Below, in pieces: positions 1-8,866 of a DNA stretch of 64,000 nucleotides. Each line of letters starts with the position of its first letter. Position 1 is the first letter of the stretch. Below the pieces are notes generated by a model. It was not told the origin of the DNA and made no database searches. It worked only from the letters and a program-made list of their open reading frames with translations. Origin of the DNA: an uncultured Tenacibaculum sp. (GTDB lineage Bacteria > Bacteroidota > Bacteroidia > Flavobacteriales > Flavobacteriaceae). The DNA is taken from NCBI RefSeq assembly GCF_947502995.1, contig NZ_CANNBW010000001.1, positions 221,298 to 285,297 of the forward strand, in the 5' to 3' direction. Position numbers and translations under genes: made by a program.

Positions 1-1128
1 AATAGTGTTAATGAAAATGAAAAAGAAGCTTATGCTTCTGCTTTCGGTTTGTTAACTAGAAAAGCGATTTATAGAGAAGGTTTAGGAAGTGTTTTGGTTG
101 TTGATGGTGTCGATTTAGATGAGAAACCTTTGGTTCCTAAAAGAGCAATTCCAGATAATAATACTCCTTTTCCGTATGGGAATTTAGATCCAATAGATTC
201 TGTTTTTACTGAAGTTAATTATGATAAATTAAACAAAGCAGTAGGAGATATGTTTAATGATGATTATAAAACTAGAGCTTTTTTAGTTGTATATAAGGAT
301 AAGATTATAGCTGAAAAATATGCAGATGGTTTTGATAAAAACTCATTATTACTAGGTTGGTCTATGACTAAAAGTCTTACGAGTACAGTAATGGGAATTT
401 TGCAATGTGATGGTAAGTTAAATGTGTATGATAAAGCTCCTTTTTCGGAGTGGGCTAACGATGAAAGGAAGAATATTACCATTCATAATTTATTACAAAT
501 GAATAGTGGTTTAGAGTGGATAGAAGATTATAATTCAATTTCAGATGTAACAAAAATGCTGTTTTTAGCTGAAGATGTAACAGATTTACAGATTAATAAG
601 CCTTTGGTAGGAAAGCCAAACGAAACTTGGAATTATTCTTCAGGAACTACAAATGTATTGTCTGCAATTATTAGAAAGCAATTCGATTCTCATCAAGGAT
701 ATTTAGATTTTTGGTATGAAGAACTGATAGATAAGATTGGAATGAATTCGATGGTTGTTGAAACAGATATGAAGGGGAATTATGTAGGATCTTCTTATTC
801 TTGGGCTACAGCAAGAGATTGGGCTAAATTCGGGTTGTTGTATTTAAAAAATGGACAATGGAATGGTGAATCTCTTTTTGATAAAGATTGGGTAGAATAT
901 GCAACAACACCAACACCTACTTCTGACGGTTGGTATGGAGCACAGATTTGGTTAAATGCAGGAGGAAGATATCCAGATGTACCTAAAAACATGTATTCTT
1001 TTAATGGTTATCAGGGACAGAATGTATTTGTTTTACCAGATCAAGAAATGGTAATTGTTCGTTTAGGATTAACCAAAAATGCAGATGTTAATCATTTTCT
1101 TAGTGAGATATTAAACTCTTTTAAATGA
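1..1128 (+). CDS. Serine hydrolase, class C beta-lactamase-like (5' end outside window)
   Basis: The frame is open from the first base of the window, so the gene starts upstream; an internal TTG at 49 is not a credible start. The protein carries the SxxK nucleophile motif (SMTK in GWSMTKSL) and, further on, a YSS motif (WNYSSGTTN), the two hallmarks of the beta-lactamase/penicillin-binding-like fold (PF00144). Family members are esterases, amidases or D-aminopeptidases more often than true beta-lactamases, so the substrate is unknown. The N-terminal signal, if any, is not visible. A strong hairpin follows the stop codon. The family call is secure; the specificity is not. Confidence 0.85.
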   Translation, partial: NSVNENEKEAYASAFGLLTRKAIYREGLGSVLVVDGVDLDEKPLVPKRAIPDNNTPFPYGNLDPIDSVFTEVNYDKLNKAVGDMFNDDYKTRAFLVVYKDKIIAEKYADGFDKNSLLLGWSMTKSLTSTVMGILQCDGKLNVYDKAPFSEWANDERKNITIHNLLQMNSGLEWIEDYNSISDVTKMLFLAEDVTDLQINKPLVGKPNETWNYSSGTTNVLSAIIRKQFDSHQGYLDFWYEELIDKIGMNSMVVETDMKGNYVGSSYSWATARDWAKFGLLYLKNGQWNGESLFDKDWVEYATTPTPTSDGWYGAQIWLNAGGRYPDVPKNMYSFNGYQGQNVFVLPDQEMVIVRLGLTKNADVNHFLSEILNSFK

Positions 1129-1130
1129 TA

Positions 1131-1169
1131 AATAAGAAAGCCTTCAAAATACTTGAAGGCTTTCTTATT
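1131..1169. terminator. Bidirectional intrinsic terminator
   Basis: Perfect 17-bp arms (1131-1147 and 1153-1169) around a 5-nt loop, with A-rich and T-rich flanks. It sits between the convergent serine hydrolase and PiT genes and can serve both. Confidence 0.85.
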
Positions 1170-1185
1170 TATTATATGTGTTTTT

Positions 1186-3444
1186 TTATATTCTCACAGA
1201 AGTAGATTTTGTTGAGATGTAAAATTCATTACAGTTTTCTAAAAGGCTAACTAAAGCTCCAACTAAATCTTGAGTTTCTAGTAAAATACTAAAGTATAAT
1301 GTAGTGTTTTTAGGACTCGTTTCATCTGTACGAATTCGATCTACTTGGTTTTCGATTGAGTTATACAAGTCTGAAGTTAAATCTTTTTGATCATCTAATA
1401 TATAAGTAAGATTATCAAAAGTTTTTTGGTCAAACGTCTCACTTACTTTTGTTAATAAATCACTTAATTTATTGTCAATGTTCTTAAGGTCTTTTAATTG
1501 AGATTTCTTAAGGTTTTTGTGATTGTTGTTTACGTGATTAAATGTTATTTTAGAAATATAACTGATAGATTGAGTTACATCTTGTAAATAACTTAAAATT
1601 AATATATAAAACTTACTAGCTTTTACAGAAGTGTCATCTAAAGATTTAATGAAATAAAATACACCGTTTTTTAAATTCTCTATTTCCTCATTTAATTTTA
1701 AAACGTGTTTTTCTGTTTTTCTTAATTTATTTAAATCATGAGTAGCAAGATCGTTAACAACGTTTGAATATAATTTATTCACACGTTGAGCTACGTTTGC
1801 AATGTGTTCAGAACTTTCATCAATAATTTCGTTGATAGATAGTAATTCTGCACGCTCTACAAATTGTTGTTGCTTTTCTTCTTTGTTCTTTTTTGAGTAT
1901 TGGATAGTTGTTCTTACTAACATTGCAATTACAACTAATAATAATACAGGTATCATAGCTTGATGCCAAGAAATTAAAGAAGCAACGATAGCTGCTGCTG
2001 TAAAGGCAATGATAGCTGTTAAAAACCATCCTCCAATAACATTTAAAACACCTGCAACTCTATAAACAGCACTTTCGCGTCCCCAAGCTCTATCAGCTAA
2101 AGATGTTCCCATAGCTACCATAAATGTTACATAAGTAGTAGAAAGAGGTAATTTCATAGATGTTGCTATAGAAATTAAAATACTGGCCATAATTAGGTTT
2201 ACAGCTGCTCTTACTAAATCGAAAGCTGGTAATTCGTAAGTTTTATCTTTAGGTAATTTGATTACAGGTTTTTCAAATTTTGAATTGATATAATTTCTAG
2301 TTTTTTCTGGAATAAGAGTATTAAAACCTAAGTTTGTAAACATAGCGGCTCTAACTACTATTCTTGATAAGTTATTAGGTCTAAATTTTTCATGACCATC
2401 ACCTTGTCTAGATAAGTTAATTCCAGTTTCAATAACAGCTCTAGCTTTTTTAGATGTCCATAAAGTAATTACCATAATAGCTCCAGCTACTAACAATAAT
2501 GTTACGTTTGAAGGAACTTTTTCAGCTAAAATACCCATTGAAAATTCATTAGCAGCTTCTCCAGAAAGTTGCCAGGCATTGTAAGAATTTAAAGCAGCAA
2601 TTGGCACTCCAATAAAGTTTACTAAATCATTTCCAGCAAAGGCCATTGCTAAAGAAAAAGTACCAATAGCTATAATAGCTGTTAAAATGTTTATTTTAAA
2701 AAATTTAATTAAAGCAAGTGAAATAGCAGACCATAAAGCGAAGCTTCCTGCTATAATAGCTGTTGAATTTCCTTCAATTAAATCTTTGATGTTTCCATAG
2801 AAATGAGTTCCTTTTAAACCTTTAATAATAATAAAGTAGGTAATTGCAGTGATTGCAAATCCTCCAAATAATACATTAATATAGACAGGTTTTTTTTCAA
2901 ATTCGAAAGAATAAATAATTCTTGAGAAATATTGAACGATGGCTCCAACACTAAAAGCTACAACAACAGACAAGATGATTCCTAAAATTATTTTACTTGC
3001 AGTTTCGTAGTTGATATAATTCCATATTTCTGTTACAGATTGATCTGTTCCAGATATTTTAATTAAAGCTATTGCTACCGCTGCTCCTAATAATTCAAAT
3101 ACGATAGATACCGTAGTTGATGTGGGCATTCCTAAAGAATTAAAAATATCAAGCAGTAATATATCTGTGATCATAACTGCCATAAAAATGTACATGATTT
3201 CTTCGAACATGAACATATTCGGGTTAAAAATACCTTTCCTTGCAACCTCCATCATTCCACTAGAAGATACAGCACCAAAAAATACACCGACACTAGCGAT
3301 GATCATTATGGTTTTAATAGGAATAGCTTTAGAACCTATAGCTGAGTTTAAAAAGTTAACGGCATCGTTACTTACTCCTACAACTAAATCTAAAATTGCT
3401 AGTGCTCCCAGTGCAACTAGCATTAAAATAAAAGGATCTCCCAT
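1186..3444 (-). CDS. PiT-family inorganic phosphate transporter with C-terminal PhoU-like domain
   Basis: This is an inner-membrane phosphate/cation symporter of the PiT family (PF01384). The duplicated signature is visible near the N-terminus (GVSNDAVNFLNSAIGSKA) and again mid-protein (FAGNDLVNFIGVPIAAL). At 752 residues it is longer than E. coli PitA (about 500). The extra C-terminal ~230 residues after the last membrane segments are hydrophilic and helical, as in the PhoU-like tails of many Bacteroidota PiT proteins. The gene lies downstream of a metallophosphoesterase on the same strand (57-nt gap) but has its own -7 box, so separate transcription is likely. Phosphate uptake is a firm call; regulation by the tail is inferred. 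Confidence 0.92.
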   Translation of the reverse strand: MGDPFILMLVALGALAILDLVVGVSNDAVNFLNSAIGSKAIPIKTIMIIASVGVFFGAVSSSGMMEVARKGIFNPNMFMFEEIMYIFMAVMITDILLLDIFNSLGMPTSTTVSIVFELLGAAVAIALIKISGTDQSVTEIWNYINYETASKIILGIILSVVVAFSVGAIVQYFSRIIYSFEFEKKPVYINVLFGGFAITAITYFIIIKGLKGTHFYGNIKDLIEGNSTAIIAGSFALWSAISLALIKFFKINILTAIIAIGTFSLAMAFAGNDLVNFIGVPIAALNSYNAWQLSGEAANEFSMGILAEKVPSNVTLLLVAGAIMVITLWTSKKARAVIETGINLSRQGDGHEKFRPNNLSRIVVRAAMFTNLGFNTLIPEKTRNYINSKFEKPVIKLPKDKTYELPAFDLVRAAVNLIMASILISIATSMKLPLSTTYVTFMVAMGTSLADRAWGRESAVYRVAGVLNVIGGWFLTAIIAFTAAAIVASLISWHQAMIPVLLLVVIAMLVRTTIQYSKKNKEEKQQQFVERAELLSINEIIDESSEHIANVAQRVNKLYSNVVNDLATHDLNKLRKTEKHVLKLNEEIENLKNGVFYFIKSLDDTSVKASKFYILILSYLQDVTQSISYISKITFNHVNNNHKNLKKSQLKDLKNIDNKLSDLLTKVSETFDQKTFDNLTYILDDQKDLTSDLYNSIENQVDRIRTDETSPKNTTLYFSILLETQDLVGALVSLLENCNEFYISTKSTSVRI

Positions 3445-3471
3445 CTCTTATATTAAGATAATTAAACTCGA

Positions 3472-3479
3472 CAAAAGTA
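3472..3479 (-). promoter_or_regulatory. Candidate -7 box for the PiT gene
   Basis: On the minus strand this reads TACTTTTG, a perfect match to the Bacteroidota TAnnTTTG -7 element, 27 nt upstream of the PiT start codon. No clear -33 TTG was seen at the usual distance. Confidence 0.5.
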
Positions 3480-3501
3480 AACACCTACGATTTGCGGTAT
3501 G

Positions 3502-4413
3502 TTACGTAATTGTTATGAAATGCTGCAAATCTACATAATTACTTAAGTTTTCAGGTCCTTCAAGAATAGTTTTAACAATTTGCATTGTACCATCTTCATT
3601 AGTAATTATATGCCACTTGATTAGCGTAATTTGATAGTTCTCTATTTCGATACCTGTAATGCATCTTGGGTGTACACAACTTCCGTCGTTAAAGTACGGT
3701 AATTCATTAGGTTGAGGAAATCTAGGTCGGTGTGTATGACCGGTAACAACTACTTGGTTATTGTTACGTCTAATCCATTTTTCTATGTGTCTTTCTACTT
3801 TAATTAGTTCTTTAAAGTTTTGAGCAGGACTTGTTGGGTCTTTAATTCCAATAATTTGTAGTGGTTTCCATAAATATTGAACTAAAAACCGACTCAATTT
3901 CCAAAAAGAGTAGTTAAACCAATCTGCTTGATGACCGTGAAGTAGAAAAATAGAATTGTGGTCTTTGTTTTCTAGTTTTATTGCTTCATAAAAAGGAGCG
4001 TTAGGCATCAATTCTTTGAATTCCTCTGTAGCAGATTCATAATAGTGACTTAGATTTTTTTTAATATGTTTTGGGTTTTTATAATCCATATCGTGATTTC
4101 CCCAAATAAAATGAATTCTATTCTTGTCATAGAATTTTTTTAATAGTAAAAAAGTGTCCTTGTTAGCGTTGAAGATAGAATCAAATTTATTTTCCCAAAG
4201 TTCATCTCCATCTCCAAGTTCTATGTATGTAAATCCGTTATTAAAATATTGAGAAATGGCATAGTTGTATACTTTTCTATTGTGAGAAAAATCGTCTGCA
4301 AAACTATTGTCACCTCGATGACAATCGGAGAAAAGTATGTATTTTGAATCCTGATTAAGCGGAAGTTTTTTTGCGTTTTTAAAAGCTCTCGATAATCGAC
4401 TATTAGCAGACAT
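3502..4413 (-). CDS. Calcineurin-like metallophosphoesterase
   Basis: The five metal-binding blocks of the metallophosphatase fold (PF00149) appear in order: FSDCHRGDN near residue 29, GDGDELWE, WGNHDMDY, LLHGHQ and VVTGHTHRPRF. There is no signal peptide or membrane segment, so it is cytoplasmic. The layout resembles UDP-2,3-diacylglucosamine diphosphatase (LpxH-like) proteins, but I cannot confirm that substrate; a phosphodiesterase or phosphatase in phosphorus metabolism fits the neighbours (PiT transporter downstream, nuclease/TonB locus upstream). A terminator separates it from the DUF5689 gene, so it is not in that operon. Confidence 0.85.
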   Translation of the reverse strand: MSANSRLSRAFKNAKKLPLNQDSKYILFSDCHRGDNSFADDFSHNRKVYNYAISQYFNNGFTYIELGDGDELWENKFDSIFNANKDTFLLLKKFYDKNRIHFIWGNHDMDYKNPKHIKKNLSHYYESATEEFKELMPNAPFYEAIKLENKDHNSIFLLHGHQADWFNYSFWKLSRFLVQYLWKPLQIIGIKDPTSPAQNFKELIKVERHIEKWIRRNNNQVVVTGHTHRPRFPQPNELPYFNDGSCVHPRCITGIEIENYQITLIKWHIITNEDGTMQIVKTILEGPENLSNYVDLQHFITIT

Positions 4414-4439
4414 GGTTTGTTTTTGATAAATTTCAATAA

Positions 4440-4468
4440 AAAAACCGAGTTTTCAAAACTCGGTTTTT
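4440..4468 (-). terminator. Intrinsic terminator of the TonB/DUF5689 operon
   Basis: Perfect 14-bp arms (4440-4453, 4455-4468) with a T-run on the minus strand, just after the DUF5689 stop codon. Confidence 0.85.
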
Positions 4469-4496
4469 AGTATATGTTTTAGTTTTTTACTCTTAA

Positions 4497-5921
4497 TTAT
4501 TGAGCAACAACTTTTACATTATCAATTTCAAAAGTTCCATCAGATCCAGCGTCTCCACTTCCGATGTATTTGAATGCGATATAAGCACTACCAGAGAAAG
4601 AAGATAAATCTACATCACCAGAGTTTACCCAGTTTCTGAAGAATTCTCCATCTGTAACAACAGCAGCAGGTAAAGTTGTCCAAGTAGCTGTAGTAATATT
4701 AGCTTCAGTACCATCCCAATCTGTAGAGATTAATACTTCTAATTCACTTCCGTCAGCAAAACTGTTTGAAGATTCGAAAGAGAAGAATTCGTTAGCAGTA
4801 GCATCTAAATCAATAGAAGGAGTAATTAACCAAGTGATAGAACTTGCATCTCCAGATCTGAATGATCCAATACTAGCAGCTCTACTTCCAGAATCACCAT
4901 CGTTATAGCTTCTAAATAATCTTGTCCCTTCTTCGCTGTAGTTTGTCCACCCAGCAATTGCGATATCACCAGAACCAGGAGTTCCTTCGAAATCTTCTTC
5001 AAAAATTGGAGTAAAAGTGCTTAAATCTAATGGTTGACATAAAGATTCGTTGAATTGAATATCTTCTACATCGTTTACAACAACTACGAAGTTATCACCA
5101 CCAAAGTCTTTGGTTAAGATAGCGCTGATTGCTCCACCTTCAGCAGATTGCATTGTTACTTGTGAGAAGTTAGCAAATGAACTAGTTTCTAAAATAAATT
5201 CTGAAAAACCAGAACCATTACAAGCAGATAAAGTTCTTTGAGTATCGAAATCTTCGTTTGGATCTACGATAGTTAATCCATCTAATTCAGCTGGGAAAAA
5301 TGCATCTTCTATTCTTACAAATGTTCCGATTAAGTTAGCTCCAATTTCAGCTACTTTAATTGTTTTAGGTACAATAGTTTCTGTAGTTGTAGATCTAAAT
5401 ACGTGATTAGCTAATTGATTTTCAGAAATAACATCTATTTCGTCACTATCATCTGGGTTTACTTTTCCTCCAACAGAGATAATTCCGTCACCAGAGTTTG
5501 TTTCTCCTAAGTATAATCCATTTAAGTAAACATAAACTTCTCTACCTATGTTATATCTTGTGTAACTAGATCTTAAGTTTAAAACTACTCTAAGACCAGC
5601 AGTTGGGTTTTCTGCAGCATCTTGAATGTAAATTTCTTGGAAGAAGTTTCCTGTACGATCAGAAGAAACAACATAACCTTTTACAACGTCGTTAGCTGTA
5701 ATGGCTAAAGGAGCATCACCTGAATTATATCTAGATTTAAGATCAGCAATTGATACTAAATTCCAGTTCGTGTCATTAGCAATATTACCTAAGATAATAC
5801 TTAACTCTCTGTTTTCTTCATTACCTGAAGGAGTAGGTACGTCAAAGTTATCATCAACACAAGATGATAGTAATAATGTAACTAAGATTACACTTATTAT
5901 TTTAATTGAATTAATTTTCAT
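4497..5921 (-). CDS. DUF5689 lipoprotein (OB-fold-like, with C-terminal beta-sandwich)
   Basis: The N-terminus is a lipoprotein signal with lipobox LLSSC, followed by a short spacer. Residues ~40-270 match the DUF5689 pattern (DLKSRYNSG..., VVKGYVVSSDRTGNFFQEIYIQD), whose middle part looks like an OB fold (GREVYVYLNGLYLGE). The C-terminal ~170 residues look like a secreted 'choice-of-anchor' beta-sandwich (FEEDFEG, WLITPSIDLDA, FEIDNVKVV). It lies 26 nt downstream of the TonB-dependent receptor, in the position where a SusD-type surface lipoprotein would be in a sugar locus. The OB fold and the divergent nuclease suggest nucleic acid as the ligand, but this is an inference. The domain call is good; function is unknown. 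Confidence 0.8.
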   Translation of the reverse strand: MKINSIKIISVILVTLLLSSCVDDNFDVPTPSGNEENRELSIILGNIANDTNWNLVSIADLKSRYNSGDAPLAITANDVVKGYVVSSDRTGNFFQEIYIQDAAENPTAGLRVVLNLRSSYTRYNIGREVYVYLNGLYLGETNSGDGIISVGGKVNPDDSDEIDVISENQLANHVFRSTTTETIVPKTIKVAEIGANLIGTFVRIEDAFFPAELDGLTIVDPNEDFDTQRTLSACNGSGFSEFILETSSFANFSQVTMQSAEGGAISAILTKDFGGDNFVVVVNDVEDIQFNESLCQPLDLSTFTPIFEEDFEGTPGSGDIAIAGWTNYSEEGTRLFRSYNDGDSGSRAASIGSFRSGDASSITWLITPSIDLDATANEFFSFESSNSFADGSELEVLISTDWDGTEANITTATWTTLPAAVVTDGEFFRNWVNSGDVDLSSFSGSAYIAFKYIGSGDAGSDGTFEIDNVKVVAQ

Positions 5922-5947
5922 AATTGAAATGTATTTTTTTAATTTTT

Positions 5948-8713
5948 TTAGAATCTATAATAAACGTTAAAGAAGTAGTTTGCACCTCTACCATACCAAT
6001 ATCTTGGACCAAATAATCTCTTAGGATTACTAAAGTCTTCACTTAAAGAAGTGAAGTCTCCTCTTCTAGATTGCTCGAATCCTCCAGTTCTAAATTGTTG
6101 GTCGAAGATGTTGCTAATTCCTAAAGTAAATCCAATAAATTTATTATCTCTACTTATTTTCCAAGACTTTCCACCAATTACGTTGGCAACAAAGTAACCT
6201 CCAAATTCTTCTTGTTGTAATAATCTTTTAGCTTCTACAGGGTCGTAGTCGTTAAGTGGTACACCATCAACATCAGTAAAGAATCTATCTGTTCTTAAGA
6301 TTGGACTAACACCAATATAAGTATCATCAAAATAATTACCTGTCATACTTACCCACCAGTAATCTGGGTCACGATACTCGATACCTAAAGAGTATGCTTT
6401 TTGTGGACCAGAGTTTAATCTGTAGTTTTTCAGTTGTGCTTCTCCTAAATTATTAATGTTTAATTCTTGAGTATTGATATCTCTAACTGCTAATTGAACA
6501 TTGCTAGGGTTGTTGCTATAAACATATTCTCCAATGTTAGCAGCTCCTTTTAAGTTTAAAGTAGAAGTTAATTTGTATTCGAAACCTAATTCTACACCTA
6601 AATGACGTTTGTCAACACCTGTTACAATTTCTTGAGAGAATCCTTCGCTTTGTCCTCCTTGTAAGAAGAAGAAGTTAGACTCTACGCTATCTTCAATTGT
6701 AGTATAGTATCCTGTAATTCTAGAAGTAAATCTAGGAGATCTAACGATGTAACTAGCATCAAAAGATAAAGCCTTTTCACTAGTTAAGAAATCTGTAATA
6801 ATGTTACTTTCTCTAGCTTGCGTAAAAGCATCTCTTACAGTTGGAGCTTTTTCTAAATATCCAGCATTAAAATCTAAAATATGTCTACCAGATACTTTAT
6901 AAGTAAATCCTCCTTTTGCTCCAAAAGTAGTAAAGTCTACTTCTGGTGATTTTCCTAATGAGTTTCTAGAATCAGTTGGGTCTAATGCTCCACTCTGATA
7001 AAAACCTTCTCTTTGGTAAGAAGTTTTTGTGATGTCTCCCGCTACATAAAAGTCAAATTTATTGTATTTGAATTGCGCTTGTAAGAAACCATTCATCACT
7101 TCAGAGTTGATGTTGTAGTTGTATTTAAATCTGTCACCAACATTTACAATACGGTCTGGATTTAATAAATCGTTCTGTCTTTGGTTTGTACCAATACTGC
7201 TAAAACCATTAACATCTACATAACCAACAGAGTTACCTAAAAGATCTAATACATTAGCAAAATTTTCTGATTCTGATTTTGTGTATTGTACTCTACCGTT
7301 TAAAGTAATATTATCTGTAAGATCTGCTGAAAGAATAGAATTAACGTTTAAAGTATTGTTGTCTACTCTATCTTCATAAAAAACATATGCAGCATCAATT
7401 CCTTGTTGAGAATTGTTAATGTTAGCATCGTAAATAGCATTCCAATTTAATTGACCGTCATTTAAAAAACGTTGCTCAGCTTCATAAGCTCCAGCTAAAT
7501 CATTAATAGATAACCAATAACTTGGTAGGTTTCTAAATTGAATAGGGTTAGGATTTTGTCCTCCGTTAAAATCAATTCTGCTTCTACCAATTTTTCCGAA
7601 CTGATAAGAAACGTTTGTATTTACATTTACTTTGTCGTTAATTTTCCAATAATGGCTTAACATTGTGAATGGCTCCTCAACATCTTTTATTCTAGAGTTT
7701 CTGATTTTTCCATCTTGATAACCCCAGTTAGAGTTGTAACGAATACCTTTTAAATCTACTACTTCTTGAGTGTTAGGAGAACCAACCCCTCTTTTATTAG
7801 AAGCGAAAATAGATGTTAAGTTTAAACTATGATTGTCGTTAAATATTTTTTCAACAGAAGCAAATAAAGAAGTGGCATCATAAGAAGTTCCATCTACGAA
7901 ACCTTCATTACCAGCTCGTCTACTTCCAGAAACTGTAAATGCCCATCCATCTTTTAATAATCCAGATGAGTATGTTCCCATAACTCTATGTCTGTAACTT
8001 CTATTTGAAGAAGCATAAGAAATTCTTGCGCCTTTACGGTATTGAGAAGCTCTTGTGCTGATATGAGTAGAACCTAAAACACCACCAAAAGTGTAATTAG
8101 AAGGAGCTAAACCATTTGTGAATTCTTGATTTCTTAAAACATCATTTAATCCACCCCAGTTTGCCCATTCAGGACGACCTGTTTCTAATTTGTTCATTTC
8201 TATTCCGTTGATTAATAGTTTAGCATTATCAGAATCTAAACCACGAATTCTAAAGAAAGAAGAACTAAATTCGAAAGCAGCAGCACGTAAGTATACATCT
8301 CTAGATGACTGAAGTAAACTAGAAATGTTGTCTGCAGCACTACTATCGTCGTTTAATTCATCATCAGCGATAATAATAGTACTTAAGTCTTGGTTTTCAG
8401 AAAACTCATCTTCATACATAAAGATGTCTCCTAAATCTACAACACTACCAGATAAAGTAACTGGATAGTTTTGAGTTTCATAACCTACTTTTTTTAAGGT
8501 AACAATAAATTTTCCGTCAGGTAAATTTTGTAAAGCGAAAGAACCGTCAATGTTAGTAACCTGACTGTCATTCCTTCCTTCAATGCTGACTGAAACGCCT
8601 TGTAATACCTTTTCTGAGTCGCTGTCCTTAACAACTCCTTTTACAGTACTTTGTGCTATTGCCCCATAAGATATTGTAAAGCAAAACAATACTGTTAAGA
8701 TAATTTGTTTCAT
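5948..8713 (-). CDS. TonB-dependent outer-membrane receptor with carboxypeptidase-like regulatory domain
   Basis: A 21-residue signal peptide precedes a CarboxypepD_reg-like domain (residues ~24-100: VKGVVKDSDSEKVLQGVSVSI), a plug domain (~115-230, FFRIRGLDSDNAKLLINGIEMN) and a long beta-barrel ending in aromatic FFNVYYRF. At 921 residues it is full length for this class. It imports a ligand across the outer membrane using TonB energy. It is the first gene of an operon with the DUF5689 lipoprotein and is divergent from a secreted nuclease; together with the PiT and phosphoesterase genes this points to nucleic acids or organic phosphate as substrate. No SusD partner is present. Confidence 0.9.
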   Translation of the reverse strand: MKQIILTVLFCFTISYGAIAQSTVKGVVKDSDSEKVLQGVSVSIEGRNDSQVTNIDGSFALQNLPDGKFIVTLKKVGYETQNYPVTLSGSVVDLGDIFMYEDEFSENQDLSTIIIADDELNDDSSAADNISSLLQSSRDVYLRAAAFEFSSSFFRIRGLDSDNAKLLINGIEMNKLETGRPEWANWGGLNDVLRNQEFTNGLAPSNYTFGGVLGSTHISTRASQYRKGARISYASSNRSYRHRVMGTYSSGLLKDGWAFTVSGSRRAGNEGFVDGTSYDATSLFASVEKIFNDNHSLNLTSIFASNKRGVGSPNTQEVVDLKGIRYNSNWGYQDGKIRNSRIKDVEEPFTMLSHYWKINDKVNVNTNVSYQFGKIGRSRIDFNGGQNPNPIQFRNLPSYWLSINDLAGAYEAEQRFLNDGQLNWNAIYDANINNSQQGIDAAYVFYEDRVDNNTLNVNSILSADLTDNITLNGRVQYTKSESENFANVLDLLGNSVGYVDVNGFSSIGTNQRQNDLLNPDRIVNVGDRFKYNYNINSEVMNGFLQAQFKYNKFDFYVAGDITKTSYQREGFYQSGALDPTDSRNSLGKSPEVDFTTFGAKGGFTYKVSGRHILDFNAGYLEKAPTVRDAFTQARESNIITDFLTSEKALSFDASYIVRSPRFTSRITGYYTTIEDSVESNFFFLQGGQSEGFSQEIVTGVDKRHLGVELGFEYKLTSTLNLKGAANIGEYVYSNNPSNVQLAVRDINTQELNINNLGEAQLKNYRLNSGPQKAYSLGIEYRDPDYWWVSMTGNYFDDTYIGVSPILRTDRFFTDVDGVPLNDYDPVEAKRLLQQEEFGGYFVANVIGGKSWKISRDNKFIGFTLGISNIFDQQFRTGGFEQSRRGDFTSLSEDFSNPKRLFGPRYWYGRGANYFFNVYYRF

Positions 8714-8744
8714 AAAAGTTTATATTTTTTAAAAAAAATGCCCG

Positions 8745-8752
8745 CAAACTTA
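8745..8752 (-). promoter_or_regulatory. Candidate -7 box for the TonB receptor operon
   Basis: Minus strand TAAGTTTG, a perfect TAnnTTTG, 31 nt upstream of the receptor start codon. No convincing -33 element was seen. Confidence 0.5.
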
Positions 8753-8819
8753 GTTTTTTTCGAGGTTGTTAATGTTAAGTTAATATTAACAAATGAGAAT
8801 ATTATACACAATCAGCGAA

Positions 8820-8846
8820 TTGGCTTGAAATTTGTTTTTACTTTTG
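8820..8846 (+). promoter_or_regulatory. Candidate promoter of the secreted nuclease gene
   Basis: TTG at 8820-8822 and TACTTTTG at 8839-8846, separated by 16 nt, with the ATG 20 nt downstream at 8867. It lies in the divergent region shared with the TonB operon, so both could be controlled together. Confidence 0.5.
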
Positions 8847-8866
8847 TGCCGTTAAAAAATAATTTC

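Noticed and set aside
3122..3538. 138-codon plus-strand frame opposite the PiT gene start
   Set aside because: It is antisense to the conserved PiT N-terminus and the upstream phosphoesterase end; its hydrophobic look is a mirror of the transporter's membrane helices.
5948..8713. TonB receptor as the SusC of a polysaccharide-utilisation locus for the enzymes at 15-23 kb
   Set aside because: It has no SusD neighbour, is paired with a DUF5689 lipoprotein and divergent from a nuclease, and is 7 kb away with unrelated genes in between.
8705..8866. N-terminal extension of the secreted nuclease to 8705
   Set aside because: It would remove the signal peptide from the N-terminus and cover a promoter; the ATG at 8867 gives a standard leader.
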